Of a stretch of 38,106 bases of DNA, positions 27,242 to 35,260 are shown one piece after another. Each line of letters begins with the position of its first letter. Position 1 is the stretch's first letter. The stretch is from assembly GCA_964498605.1 (NCBI GenBank), contig CAZCHK010000018.1:1-38106 (forward strand), given 5' to 3'. Under the pieces are notes generated by a model. It was given only the letters and a program-made list of their open reading frames with translations. It searched no databases and had not been told where the DNA came from. The DNA comes from JBGQAS01 sp964498605. Its GTDB lineage: Bacteria > Chloroflexota > Anaerolineae > Anaerolineales > Anaerolineaceae. The position numbers and the translations under genes are program-made.

Positions 27242-28218
27242 CCGTGCTGTTGTGGAGGATTCTGTGGATTCATATTTAGTGGTAATTGTATCTGTTGAAC
27301 ACTTAGCATGCGAATGTACGCAACATTTTGTCCATTCTCGATTATTTTAAACGCTGGTTTAAAATCAAAAGTGCATTTAATTGCAAGATATAAATTCCAA
27401 ATTGCATTATTCAGAGGTTTATCTTTCCGAAGATCTATGATATTCATCCCCATATCTTGTAAATTAGAAATACCAATTGATCTCGCATGAGAAAGATGTG
27501 TAGATTTATAGTCAGATAAGTAATCAACAATTTTATTTACTTTCACTTCTTTTTCAGCAACATCTTTGAACATATAACTTAAAAGCCATTTCTCGACAAG
27601 GCTTCTTGCAAGTTTTTCTGCATCTTCACACATTACTAACAATGATGGCCCATAAAGATTCAAAATAGGTAGCCATACTGGTAATAACTCAGGTTTTTTT
27701 GAGATATCTTCTTTTGCTTTGTCAAATTGATCAAGAATAGCTTGAGAGGGGGCTGTGATTGGAATCCCATCATTTCTTGGCACTTGCATTTGTGGATCAA
27801 TGGGACCCAATTCAGATTTTTCGTTCAGCAATATTTCATCTGCTGAACAACACATCATTGTCGCTGCGCTTTTCGCTTGGTCAGGAACAATAAACCGTAT
27901 ATTTGTAAACTTCGCACGAAGTAAATTAATTATAGCTTCTGCAGATTCGGCATAGCCTCCTGGACTTTGAATTAATATGTCAAGATTGTCTCCAGTGATA
28001 TTCTCAATAACCTCGCTAAACCCCACTTTATCGCTGGGGTCAATCATAACTTCGCCTTTAGCTGCCAGTAATTTATCTCTATTATAAAAATCAGAAGCAT
28101 AAATAATTAAGGGTCGCCCTGTAATTGCCTCGACCGCGCGTATTCTTTCTCTTCGAACATTGTCGCAATCACCATTGCGTCGATTTATCTCTTCTACTGT
28201 TGAATGCCAACTTGTCAT
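27238..28218 (-). CDS. SppA/ClpP-fold serine protease homologue (SDH_sah-like)
   Basis: This 326-residue protein matches the serine dehydrogenase proteinase-type family of the ClpP/crotonase fold: TGRPLIIYASDF (33-44), ILIQSPGGYAESAEAI (81-96), AKSAATMMCCSADEILL (115-131) with probable nucleophile S117, then SELGPIDPQ. There is no signal peptide or membrane segment, so it is cytoplasmic. Of three consecutive ATG codons, 28218 has the best spacing from GGAG. It overlaps the upstream small gene by about 50 nt and converges with the serine recombinase gene (4-nt overlap). The low GC relative to neighbours suggests an acquired accessory gene. Substrate unknown; a role in superinfection defence is only a guess. 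Confidence 0.8.
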   Translation of the reverse strand: MTSWHSTVEEINRRNGDCDNVRRERIRAVEAITGRPLIIYASDFYNRDKLLAAKGEVMIDPSDKVGFSEVIENITGDNLDILIQSPGGYAESAEAIINLLRAKFTNIRFIVPDQAKSAATMMCCSADEILLNEKSELGPIDPQMQVPRNDGIPITAPSQAILDQFDKAKEDISKKPELLPVWLPILNLYGPSLLVMCEDAEKLARSLVEKWLLSYMFKDVAEKEVKVNKIVDYLSDYKSTHLSHARSIGISNLQDMGMNIIDLRKDKPLNNAIWNLYLAIKCTFDFKPAFKIIENGQNVAYIRMLSVQQIQLPLNMNPQNPPQQHG

Positions 28219-28402
28219 CATCATTCTCCACACTATTAGAATTCGTACTAGAAACAATTTTAACTCTTTTAGTTTGGCTTAGTATCTGAATATATTGTTC
28301 TTGACTAAATTGAAATATTCGCATCGCTCTTTTTAATGGCTCATTACTATCTACAGATTTTAGTAGTTCGGAATATGCTTCTGAGCGAACAGACGACACC
28401 AT
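28169..28402 (-). CDS. Small partner gene of the SDH_sah-like protease
   Basis: This 77-residue Ser/Asn-rich protein (SELLKSVDSNEPLKRAMRIF, QEQYIQILSQTKRV) has a helical N-terminal half and a polar tail. It is immediately upstream of, and overlaps, the protease gene, so the two form one AT-rich unit. GGAGGAAG precedes ATG 28402. No family recognised; it may be a substrate, adaptor or inhibitor. Confidence 0.6.
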   Translation of the reverse strand: MVSSVRSEAYSELLKSVDSNEPLKRAMRIFQFSQEQYIQILSQTKRVKIVSSTNSNSVENDDDKLAFNSRRDKSTQW

Positions 28403-28424
28403 TTCTTCCTCCTTTCACTGCTCT

Positions 28425-29783
28425 CTAATTATTATACACTTCTTCAGGAGAAGCCGTAAACTGGGCTACCAGCCCTTTCTCAGGATGCCATAGAAACGAC
28501 TCTGCAGCCTTCAGTGGTTTGACGAACCCGCTGTTGAAGGTCCAGGCATCCGCTGGAACCAGTGACCGCAGGATCCGCACCATCACGCCCCGATCCTCAT
28601 CAGCCGTAGTGACCATATCCTTTTTATGGTGCTTATCGCCGGTATGCCACTCCCGAAATTGCGATCCTGCCCACAGCTCCGGCTCCTCGGTGGCCATCAA
28701 CAAGGGCAGATTACTCAATCGCTCCGAGTACCCATGGGCAAACCCGATCAGGCACTTACCAAACGCGTAATATTTCCGTGATCGAGGAGAATTATCGATC
28801 ACCACATTCTTGCAGTTCCTGTACCAGAATTTGAGCGCTTCTCCCAGGAAGAACGCCCTTTGACTATCATGATTGCCAGGGATGATCGCAACATCCACCC
28901 TGGCCACCGCGGCGCACTTATCGATCAGTGCGATCGCCAGCTCACATCCCCGCTGGAATGTCTTCTGCCAGCGTACATCCTCCTGCTGGGGTGTCCCGCG
29001 AGTGGTCGTGTTCGTCAGAGTATCGCTGTTGAAGAAATCATTTCCAACCGGCAACAGTATCCGAGAAATGCCGTAAGCTGTGGAATAGCCCAGTAGTTGA
29101 TCAGCAACGCTCAGCACCGCGCGGCGGGAGATCTGGATATCGTAATTTTCTCCGCTTTCCTCACCCCAGCACAACCTGCCAAAATGGATATCAGGCATGG
29201 CGATCTCGTACAAGAAGCCATCTCTTTTTGGTGAATACTTGATGCTGGGATACTTAGGCGCGAATTTCCCTGCCTTTTCAACCAGAGCATCGATGGCCTC
29301 TTTCGCTCGTGATTCGACCTTTTTTCTGACCAGTCGCACCTCGATGTGATAGAGCGGCACGACCAGCATCTTTCCGGAATCTTCCACATCGCCTTTTGTC
29401 ACACAACCTTCAGAGACGTGCCAGTCCACCTTGCGATCCTTGCGATAGCCCTCGGAGGTCTTCACACGAAAACGCTCGATCTCCCAGATCTCCAGGTCGA
29501 TCTGGAACTTCTTGATCACGTCTTCCTTGCTGAGCATGCGATTGGAGGCGCAGACCACGTTGATGAAATCCTCGCCCTGTTCGTAAACACTGCCCTCAGT
29601 GCTTGGCTCCAGCTTGGATTCTTTCAGCTTCACATCCAGTGTCTTGCCAAATTTCCGCGAGGCGTGCGCCTTCGTCGCTCTGGCAGTCCTCCCGATCATT
29701 TCTCCAATGTCAGCGTAAGTTTTGATCCCCCGCCATCTTCTGATGACCTCTTCCTGCTCTTTGGTCCAGTGTTCGAGTTTCAA
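28425..29783 (-). CDS. Calcineurin-like metallophosphoesterase with N-terminal Myb-like HTH
   Basis: This 452-residue protein begins with a small helix-turn-helix like those of Myb/SANT type (WTKEQEEVIRRWRGIKTYAD then IGEMIGRTARATKAH, residues 6-40). The phosphoesterase core has PDIHFG (197-202), GNDFF, GNHD (303-306), AHGYSE and TGDKHH, the usual metal and catalytic ligands of the calcineurin-like superfamily (here DxH, GNxxx, GNHD, H, GxxH). Such proteins occur in siphovirus late or DNA-metabolism regions and may be nucleases or phosphatases; the substrate is unknown. It is the last late-operon gene with normal GC, just after the lysin. Confidence 0.85.
   Translation of the reverse strand: MKLEHWTKEQEEVIRRWRGIKTYADIGEMIGRTARATKAHASRKFGKTLDVKLKESKLEPSTEGSVYEQGEDFINVVCASNRMLSKEDVIKKFQIDLEIWEIERFRVKTSEGYRKDRKVDWHVSEGCVTKGDVEDSGKMLVVPLYHIEVRLVRKKVESRAKEAIDALVEKAGKFAPKYPSIKYSPKRDGFLYEIAMPDIHFGRLCWGEESGENYDIQISRRAVLSVADQLLGYSTAYGISRILLPVGNDFFNSDTLTNTTTRGTPQQEDVRWQKTFQRGCELAIALIDKCAAVARVDVAIIPGNHDSQRAFFLGEALKFWYRNCKNVVIDNSPRSRKYYAFGKCLIGFAHGYSERLSNLPLLMATEEPELWAGSQFREWHTGDKHHKKDMVTTADEDRGVMVRILRSLVPADAWTFNSGFVKPLKAAESFLWHPEKGLVAQFTASPEEVYNN
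28431..28436 (-). promoter_or_regulatory. Possible promoter -10 for the protease pair
   Basis: A perfect TATAAT on the minus strand, within GTGTATAAT, lies 28 nt before the small gene at 28402, at the very end of the phosphoesterase gene. The -35 match upstream is poor (TTACGG at 17 nt). The same nonamer occurs at the leftward early promoter. Likely but weak evidence that the accessory pair is transcribed separately from the late operon. Confidence 0.4.
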
Positions 29784-29795
29784 TCGTTCTCCGAT

Positions 29796-30743
29796 CTACA
29801 ATCGCTTTACCCACTGAAGACAGATCCATCCATCCTTCGTCCTTCCCCAGCCTTCAGATTCCTCCAAAATGAGGACCTTTTCACCTGGGAAATAATCTCC
29901 AAGATCTCTTCCTTTTGGTACATCGCGGATATTCAAATACGGATATGCCGTCACCAAGCCTTGCCAGCTCTGGACCTGATCCTGCACTGGAGCTGCTGGA
30001 CCTGTGCCTGTCTCGATCCATGTCTTCATGTCCTCCAGGCTCCCGTTGTAATAGTTCAGGTCGATCAGGCTCGGGCATCCGGGCATTCTAAACTTGTCCC
30101 CGCTCCACTGCCAGAACTGCCAGGTCTTCATCCCTGAGATCAACCTGGGAGATTCCCGCTTGCTGTAGATCTCTGGCAGATATTTTTCCCGCAGCGCCTG
30201 CCAGGTGCAGCTCACAACGCCTTTCGGATATGGGTACTCCGCTAAATTGAGCGGGTAATCCAGCATCCACCTGTACAGGGGAATTCCAAAGATGTTATTT
30301 CCGATAAAGCCTTCCAAAAACCATTTACCGCTGTAGATGACAAGAGGCTTACCGCCATTGGCTGCCAGGTATTCGACCGTTTGCCTGGCAGTGTCATTGA
30401 TCTGGTTGGCCGCCAATCGGACGCCATTGCGAGTCCCCTGTTCCACATCGACCATGTAGAAATCGAATTTCTTTCCAACACCCGCCTCGATCATCTTCTG
30501 CGCCTGGATCTTGCCATCCAGCCACGGGTAATTCCATGCGTAAAAACCGATCACGGGCATCTCGGTTTTCGTAATGGCGTTGTAGTGTCCGGTAAAACGC
30601 TTGTCCTGCAGGTAGCCATCCACTGCTTTGATGATCGTAAAATCCACCCCCTCACCTGCCAGGAAGGCATAATCCGGGGGCTGATTTTTATCCACATACC
30701 AGTCCCATTTTGAGACATCAATACCGATCGTTCTGGTAGCCAT
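29796..30743 (-). CDS. Endolysin: GH25 muramidase with C-terminal SH3-like domain
   Basis: This 315-residue lysin would cleave peptidoglycan at the end of infection. GH25 domain (about 5-205): GIDVSKWD with D9, and MVDVEQG with D99 and E101 as catalytic acids. A linker (TGTGPAAPVQDQVQS) leads to a C-terminal SH3-like wall-binding domain (about 265-315; AYPYLNIRDVPKG ... GWICLQWVKRL). There is no signal peptide, so it needs the holin. Its ATG 30743 overlaps the adhesin stop (TAATG), which rules out the longer open frame. Distance from the holin-like genes is unusual but both are in the late operon. Confidence 0.92.
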   Translation of the reverse strand: MATRTIGIDVSKWDWYVDKNQPPDYAFLAGEGVDFTIIKAVDGYLQDKRFTGHYNAITKTEMPVIGFYAWNYPWLDGKIQAQKMIEAGVGKKFDFYMVDVEQGTRNGVRLAANQINDTARQTVEYLAANGGKPLVIYSGKWFLEGFIGNNIFGIPLYRWMLDYPLNLAEYPYPKGVVSCTWQALREKYLPEIYSKRESPRLISGMKTWQFWQWSGDKFRMPGCPSLIDLNYYNGSLEDMKTWIETGTGPAAPVQDQVQSWQGLVTAYPYLNIRDVPKGRDLGDYFPGEKVLILEESEGWGRTKDGWICLQWVKRL

Positions 30744-31621
30744 TAGATCACCCCCATTTCTGGTTGAAATATTCCGTTCTTCAAACTCCAACCTTCCCAA
30801 TATTTCTTGACTTTCTGCTTCATCATTTCGCACATATAACCGTACTCGGACAGGGCAACGGCTGTGACACCGCCGGACACAGGAGCTTTGTATTTGACAA
30901 TTACAATGCCTGAACCTCCGGCAGCATATCGCTCTCCACCGCCACCGCCAGTATTGGCAACGCCAGCACTACCAGAACCGCCACCGCCAGAACCACCCGA
31001 GCTCCCGTAATATCCACCTCCCCCACCACCGCAAAACCATCCGGCAGGCGATCCAGCCCAAGTGGCAAATTGCGAATACTCCAAACCTGCCCCACCGTTA
31101 CCGCCAGCGCCGAAATTAGAATTCACCTTAGGACTTCCAACCGCCCCCATCCCACCGCCCCCACCAGCCATCGTATCCAAGTCTGACCTTGTATCCTGCA
31201 CGTATCCACCATCGTAACCTTGTGACCCGGCCCCACCGGCGTTATAGCCAGTACCGGAAATAATCGGTCTACCGCCAGCACCGCACCCACCAGCGCCACC
31301 GTTATAACCGCCGCCGTTTGCCGTCATCGTAGAAAACACCGAATTGCCACCAGCAGAAGATGCTGCCCCGGCACCAACCGTTACCGTTACCGTACCACTC
31401 GGTGTGACTGCGAAACTGTTGTCGTAAAGCAAACCGCCTGCACCACCACCACTCCAACAAACATCGACACCGCCAGCACCGCCAGCGGCTACCACAAGAA
31501 CCTCTAAATCTTCCACACCAACGGGGATTGTCCAATCACCTGTACCAGTCGTTGTCCAAAGACAAATAACATAGCCCGGAACGGTAGTCGTATCAGTCGT
31601 GTCAGGATTCTTAGCTGCCAT
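30743..31621 (-). CDS. Glycine-rich tail adhesin/fibre protein
   Basis: This 292-residue protein opens with a strand domain (WTIPVGVEDLEVLVVAAGGA) followed by long Gly-rich stretches (about 110-250: GGGYNGGAGGCGAGG, FCGGGGGGYYGSSGG), the pattern of glycine-rich phage tail adhesins that form a polyglycine sandwich and pick the receptor. The C-terminal 40 residues (EMMKQKVKKYWEGWSLKNGI) are charged and may attach it to the tail or act as a chaperone-like end. It lies between a fibre-type gene and the lysin. Gly-rich loops are known to vary quickly in host-range change; this is the best host-specificity candidate. Confidence 0.75.
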   Translation of the reverse strand: MAAKNPDTTDTTTVPGYVICLWTTTGTGDWTIPVGVEDLEVLVVAAGGAGGVDVCWSGGGAGGLLYDNSFAVTPSGTVTVTVGAGAASSAGGNSVFSTMTANGGGYNGGAGGCGAGGRPIISGTGYNAGGAGSQGYDGGYVQDTRSDLDTMAGGGGGMGAVGSPKVNSNFGAGGNGGAGLEYSQFATWAGSPAGWFCGGGGGGYYGSSGGSGGGGSGSAGVANTGGGGGERYAAGGSGIVIVKYKAPVSGGVTAVALSEYGYMCEMMKQKVKKYWEGWSLKNGIFQPEMGVI

Positions 31622-31625
31622 ATCA

Positions 31626-32315
31626 TTACTCCACAGGGTACCAAATCACAAAGCCGAGCAAATATGCATCGACATCGAGCGTGTCATTTGTTCCGTCATC
31701 CGCTTTCCTGCACGCTTTGAATTGAATCAAATCGCCAGCAGACGGCGTTCCGGCAATCGTAACCTCAGCCGACAAAGCACCTTTATACAGGTCGCTTGTT
31801 GTTCCGCCTTCGTCATTGACATAGATAAACGTACCAACGGCAGCATCCAGCGTGTCGCCATCGCCGAACGAAACGCCAGCCAACCCCCAACTTACCTTAT
31901 ACGCCGTTGCCGCTGGATGTGTCCAATAAGGCTTGAAATATATCGTACCGCCTGTATAATCCTCCGGCATTGGAATATTTGCATAAGCGTATTCAACATC
32001 GTCAGGGTCAAATGGCACATAATCAAAAACCGTTTTATTTGTTCCCATTTCAATATCAGAGCCAGCGCCACACCCATTTGTTTTCGTTGGCTTGAAACCA
32101 CCAACCCACAACTGCCGATGCGCTATGTCGTTGATGATTTCCAACGGCACGTAGGCAGCCGGTTTGTTGGCAAAGAACAGGTTGAGGATTGTTTGCCAAG
32201 TTGTCTTGCGAAGTACTTTAATTCCCGCTGGGTCGTAGCCGTTGAAAATAACATCCGTCAATGATGGCGCGAGGCTATCGTCCAGGTCAAAAAGAGTTTT
32301 CTTTTCATCTGTCAT
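31626..32315 (-). CDS. Tail fibre/tip-associated protein
   Basis: This 229-residue protein begins with a helical piece (TDEKKTLFDLDDSLAPSLTD) and continues as beta-rich sequence of virion type (GGTIYFKPYWTHPAATAYKV, IQFKACRKADDGTNDTLDVD). ATG 32315 follows AGGAGAAAC. It sits 4 nt upstream of the adhesin gene and downstream of the aromatic-repeat protein; it is probably part of the receptor-binding apparatus, perhaps a fibre shaft to which the adhesin binds. Confidence 0.62.
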   Translation of the reverse strand: MTDEKKTLFDLDDSLAPSLTDVIFNGYDPAGIKVLRKTTWQTILNLFFANKPAAYVPLEIINDIAHRQLWVGGFKPTKTNGCGAGSDIEMGTNKTVFDYVPFDPDDVEYAYANIPMPEDYTGGTIYFKPYWTHPAATAYKVSWGLAGVSFGDGDTLDAAVGTFIYVNDEGGTTSDLYKGALSAEVTIAGTPSAGDLIQFKACRKADDGTNDTLDVDAYLLGFVIWYPVE

Positions 32316-32323
32316 AGTTTCTC

Positions 32324-33148
32324 CTATCCAAATCTTGGCCGCGTCACGTATGTTCCGCCAACCATTGTGTCTGAGATCGACACATAAATGCAAGCAATCT
32401 CACTGGTGTCCGGTTCGATCCAAACATTTGCAGGATATTCCCAGTAAGATGTCGAGTAAACCGCTGGATGATATACTCCCGTGTAAGTCCAGTAACCTGG
32501 TAGCCAGGTATCAGGTTCATAAGGCGGGGACGCCCCCAGGTATGAAGGATGCCAAACAGGCACCCATTCCCAATACGCCTCAGCGATCAAGGTAGAGGGA
32601 TGGTAGATCGGCGCGGGAGTGAACCAGTACCCCGTGGCCACTTCTGGAGATGTCGCCAGGCATGTGAGCGAATTGTCCGCAGGGTTGATATAGCCTACCT
32701 TGTATGTTGTTGTATCGTGCAGCAAGGTCAGGTCGGATCCATCTCCCTTTAAGGTGATCGTTGCTGTTTGCCCCAGTGCCACCCCTACAACGATCTCCGT
32801 TGCCGGATTCACAACCAAAGTCCCTCCAGCGCTCCCGTCATCATCGTAATCGCTCACTGTGTTCTGGCGTGCGCACACCGCGTCGTCAAAATAGATCAGC
32901 GTGACATGATTGGCTCCGTTGAGGTTGAAGGGCAATTCACCATACTGGATGGTCGGATAATGTGAAACATGCACGCTGATCGCCTCCAGAACCCCCTGCG
33001 CTGATACACTGGCATAGGTCTGCATTTGATTGCCGTTCAAATACGGCGCTGCAGTGCTGCCCTTGCATACTGCCACAATGAAATAGCAGTCATACGGGAT
33101 CGTGGCAACGCCATCAGCGGTTAAGACCTCGGAATCCAGAATGTTCAT
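32324..33148 (-). CDS. Tail protein with aromatic/proline-rich repeats
   Basis: This 274-residue protein has an N-terminal beta-rich half and a C-terminal region (about 185-255) of repeating aromatic units: PIYHPSTL, PVWHPSYL, YWTYTGVYHPAVY, STSYWEYPANV. The repeat looks like [Y/W]-x-HP-x4 with intervening YW.Y motifs and is dense in Tyr, Trp and Pro, which is unusual. Such surfaces can bind carbohydrates or stack as fibre repeats. ATG 33148 overlaps the upstream stop as ATGA. I know no named family. Confidence 0.62.
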   Translation of the reverse strand: MNILDSEVLTADGVATIPYDCYFIVAVCKGSTAAPYLNGNQMQTYASVSAQGVLEAISVHVSHYPTIQYGELPFNLNGANHVTLIYFDDAVCARQNTVSDYDDDGSAGGTLVVNPATEIVVGVALGQTATITLKGDGSDLTLLHDTTTYKVGYINPADNSLTCLATSPEVATGYWFTPAPIYHPSTLIAEAYWEWVPVWHPSYLGASPPYEPDTWLPGYWTYTGVYHPAVYSTSYWEYPANVWIEPDTSEIACIYVSISDTMVGGTYVTRPRFG

Positions 33149-33609
33149 GCCGGAATCACCGTGATCTCCACACCGCAATAAGTCACGCCAGTTCCCTCTT
33201 GCACAACAGAGATCTCGATCAGATCCCCCGTGGAAAGATCGTCATGATCTGTGTCGATCACTGCCGCTGTTGCCGCCGTCAGCGTGTCCGTTTCATTCTG
33301 ATCTAGCGTGATATTGGTCGAAAGCATGGCTGTGGATCCGTTCTTCACTGTCAGCTCAACAGCTCCGCTTGATGACCCAACCTTGCAGCACGCCGCCACG
33401 GCTGAGAGGGTTCCTCCATCGTATTTTGCCGGGACCCTCCAGTACCCTTTATCGCCCGAAGCCAATGGGGTTGCTGCGTTCAGTGGGATAAAGATCGGCG
33501 TGGCGAGCAGATCATACAAATGCTCCAGGTTGTCGATGACATCATCCCCGAAATTTTGTTTCGAAACCCCATTTCCAACAGTTGGTTTTGTGATCGTATG
33601 CCAAGTCAT
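33145..33609 (-). CDS. Baseplate/fibre-associated structural protein
   Basis: This 154-residue protein starts with a short segment typical of tail-fibre N-termini (MTWHTITKPTVGNGVSKQNF then DDVIDNLEHLYDLL) followed by an Ala/Thr/Val-rich beta domain (VELTVKNGSTAMLSTNITLD). It probably attaches to the baseplate hub upstream and is coupled to the next protein by a 4-nt overlap. Assignment by position and composition. Confidence 0.62.
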   Translation of the reverse strand: MTWHTITKPTVGNGVSKQNFGDDVIDNLEHLYDLLATPIFIPLNAATPLASGDKGYWRVPAKYDGGTLSAVAACCKVGSSSGAVELTVKNGSTAMLSTNITLDQNETDTLTAATAAVIDTDHDDLSTGDLIEISVVQEGTGVTYCGVEITVIPA

Positions 33610-33618
33610 ATTTATCTC

Positions 33619-35259
33619 CTAAAAGTCCCATCCATATTCAGGATCATCCCAAGCGCCATATCCAGCCACCGGTGTGTCGTCCAGCGTCCACTTCGCGAAC
33701 CTGAAGACATCCAGACCAGCGTCACGCACGTACCAGGTAAACTTAACGATCTTCCCCGGACTTAACGTGAATTTCACTCCCTGGATGAAGTAGTTCTGAT
33801 CGATCGCCAGAGAATCCTTCTTCAAACGGATCAACATTCCAGGCTCCAGATACAAAAACGCGTACAGCAGGTCTTCTTCCGTATTAGCCACATACGAGAC
33901 CTGGTCCACCGCGTTCTTCAGCTGCCCATACTGGTAAAGCGAAATGTTGGCATATCGCGCTGCTATATAGGGATCATCCTGGCATTTCATCTGCACGGTC
34001 AAGGGATAAATGCCATGCTTCGCGATAGCTGCAGTATCCTCGACATGGTATGATACGGGTTCATCCGTATAGACCCCTTTCCCCACTGCCTTGCACATGG
34101 TGATCCACCCGTCACTGGCATTATTGTTCGTGATCGTGTACTTGAAATCTCCGGTCCCAAATACCGCAACCACGTCAATGTCTGAGGTTATATTCGATCC
34201 GGTGCCATCTTTTACAGTATTTGCAGAGTAATGGGTACCACCAACAGGATCCACCATATCGATCCCGGAAACCTTTTTTGCCACACCCGTCGGGTCCTTG
34301 TACTTGCCTTTGATCACGACTGTTTCCCCTGCCTCGATCTCCATAGGGCTGTTCAGGTTGAAAAGTTCGGTCGTGGCTGAAGAATCGATCCTGCGGGGGG
34401 AACATTCGAAATCAACAGAGTTGTAATAATTCCTGCCGTATGAAACGACCATACCCACATCGTTGTTCTGGAAATACGCTGTCTTCGCGTCGCTTAATAG
34501 GATGTAATCCCCGTTTTCATTGCAAATAAAATCATCATCCTCATTCGCCAGGAGATCACACAGGCTGCGAGCCACCGGGTATTCATTAGGCTCGACCAGT
34601 TCATCATTTCTGGTCAATCTGCCTTCCACCCTCAAGCCGAACCTGGTCAAATAACAATACCCAAGTTCGGATTGGACTAGCTTGGCCAGTTCAGCCAGGG
34701 CAGTCGTTTGAGATGTGATCGTATCGCCCACATACGCAAATGTGCTTTCCCCCGTTGCATAATCCGGCGTTCCGGGGGGCTGTAGGTCCATATTTGCCAG
34801 GATCAGCGGCACAGCTTCCATCAGCGTCTTATCCTGGGCGAACGGAAACCCGGACATGAGATGATTTCCCGCGTGAAAGAACCAATCCTTCACAGTCACG
34901 CGGGTCAGGTTCCCTGCGATCGTTGTGGGTGACTGGATACCATCGGCCGGAATGATCCCGGTCCACTTCTGCACAGACAAGCCATCCAGGGTAAAGGCTA
35001 CCCTTACCTCCAATCCTGCTGCAAAACCACTGCGGCAGTTTGGATGCCCGGGAGTGTAATAACCTTCCAGCCCAGCACTGTTGGCCTTGGAATTGCGCAG
35101 CGAAAATGTCAGAACCCCCGGCTGCCCCATGCGATCCATTGGCCCATTACCTGGGATTGCGTATTCGCAATTAATATCGCCAGCCGTGTCCCGGATGAAG
35201 TTCGTCCAGTTGACGCCGTCGAATTTTGCTTCCAGCGTGGAGGCAGTAAAAAAATACAT
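33619..35259 (-). CDS. Baseplate hub / tail-associated protein
   Basis: This 546-residue protein follows the tape measure gene by one base and is where siphoviruses encode distal tail or hub proteins. The N-terminus (FDGVNWTNFIRDTAGDINCE) and the middle (TVKDWFFHAGNHL, GYCYLTRFGLRVEGRLT) resemble hub proteins with domains related to the T4 gp27 hub; the C-terminal half is beta-rich (YFIQGVKFTLSPGKIVKFTW). There is no obvious lytic domain. It may combine distal tail and hub functions, since no separate short Dit gene is present. Confidence 0.68.
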   Translation of the reverse strand: MYFFTASTLEAKFDGVNWTNFIRDTAGDINCEYAIPGNGPMDRMGQPGVLTFSLRNSKANSAGLEGYYTPGHPNCRSGFAAGLEVRVAFTLDGLSVQKWTGIIPADGIQSPTTIAGNLTRVTVKDWFFHAGNHLMSGFPFAQDKTLMEAVPLILANMDLQPPGTPDYATGESTFAYVGDTITSQTTALAELAKLVQSELGYCYLTRFGLRVEGRLTRNDELVEPNEYPVARSLCDLLANEDDDFICNENGDYILLSDAKTAYFQNNDVGMVVSYGRNYYNSVDFECSPRRIDSSATTELFNLNSPMEIEAGETVVIKGKYKDPTGVAKKVSGIDMVDPVGGTHYSANTVKDGTGSNITSDIDVVAVFGTGDFKYTITNNNASDGWITMCKAVGKGVYTDEPVSYHVEDTAAIAKHGIYPLTVQMKCQDDPYIAARYANISLYQYGQLKNAVDQVSYVANTEEDLLYAFLYLEPGMLIRLKKDSLAIDQNYFIQGVKFTLSPGKIVKFTWYVRDAGLDVFRFAKWTLDDTPVAGYGAWDDPEYGWDF

Positions 35260-35260
35260 T

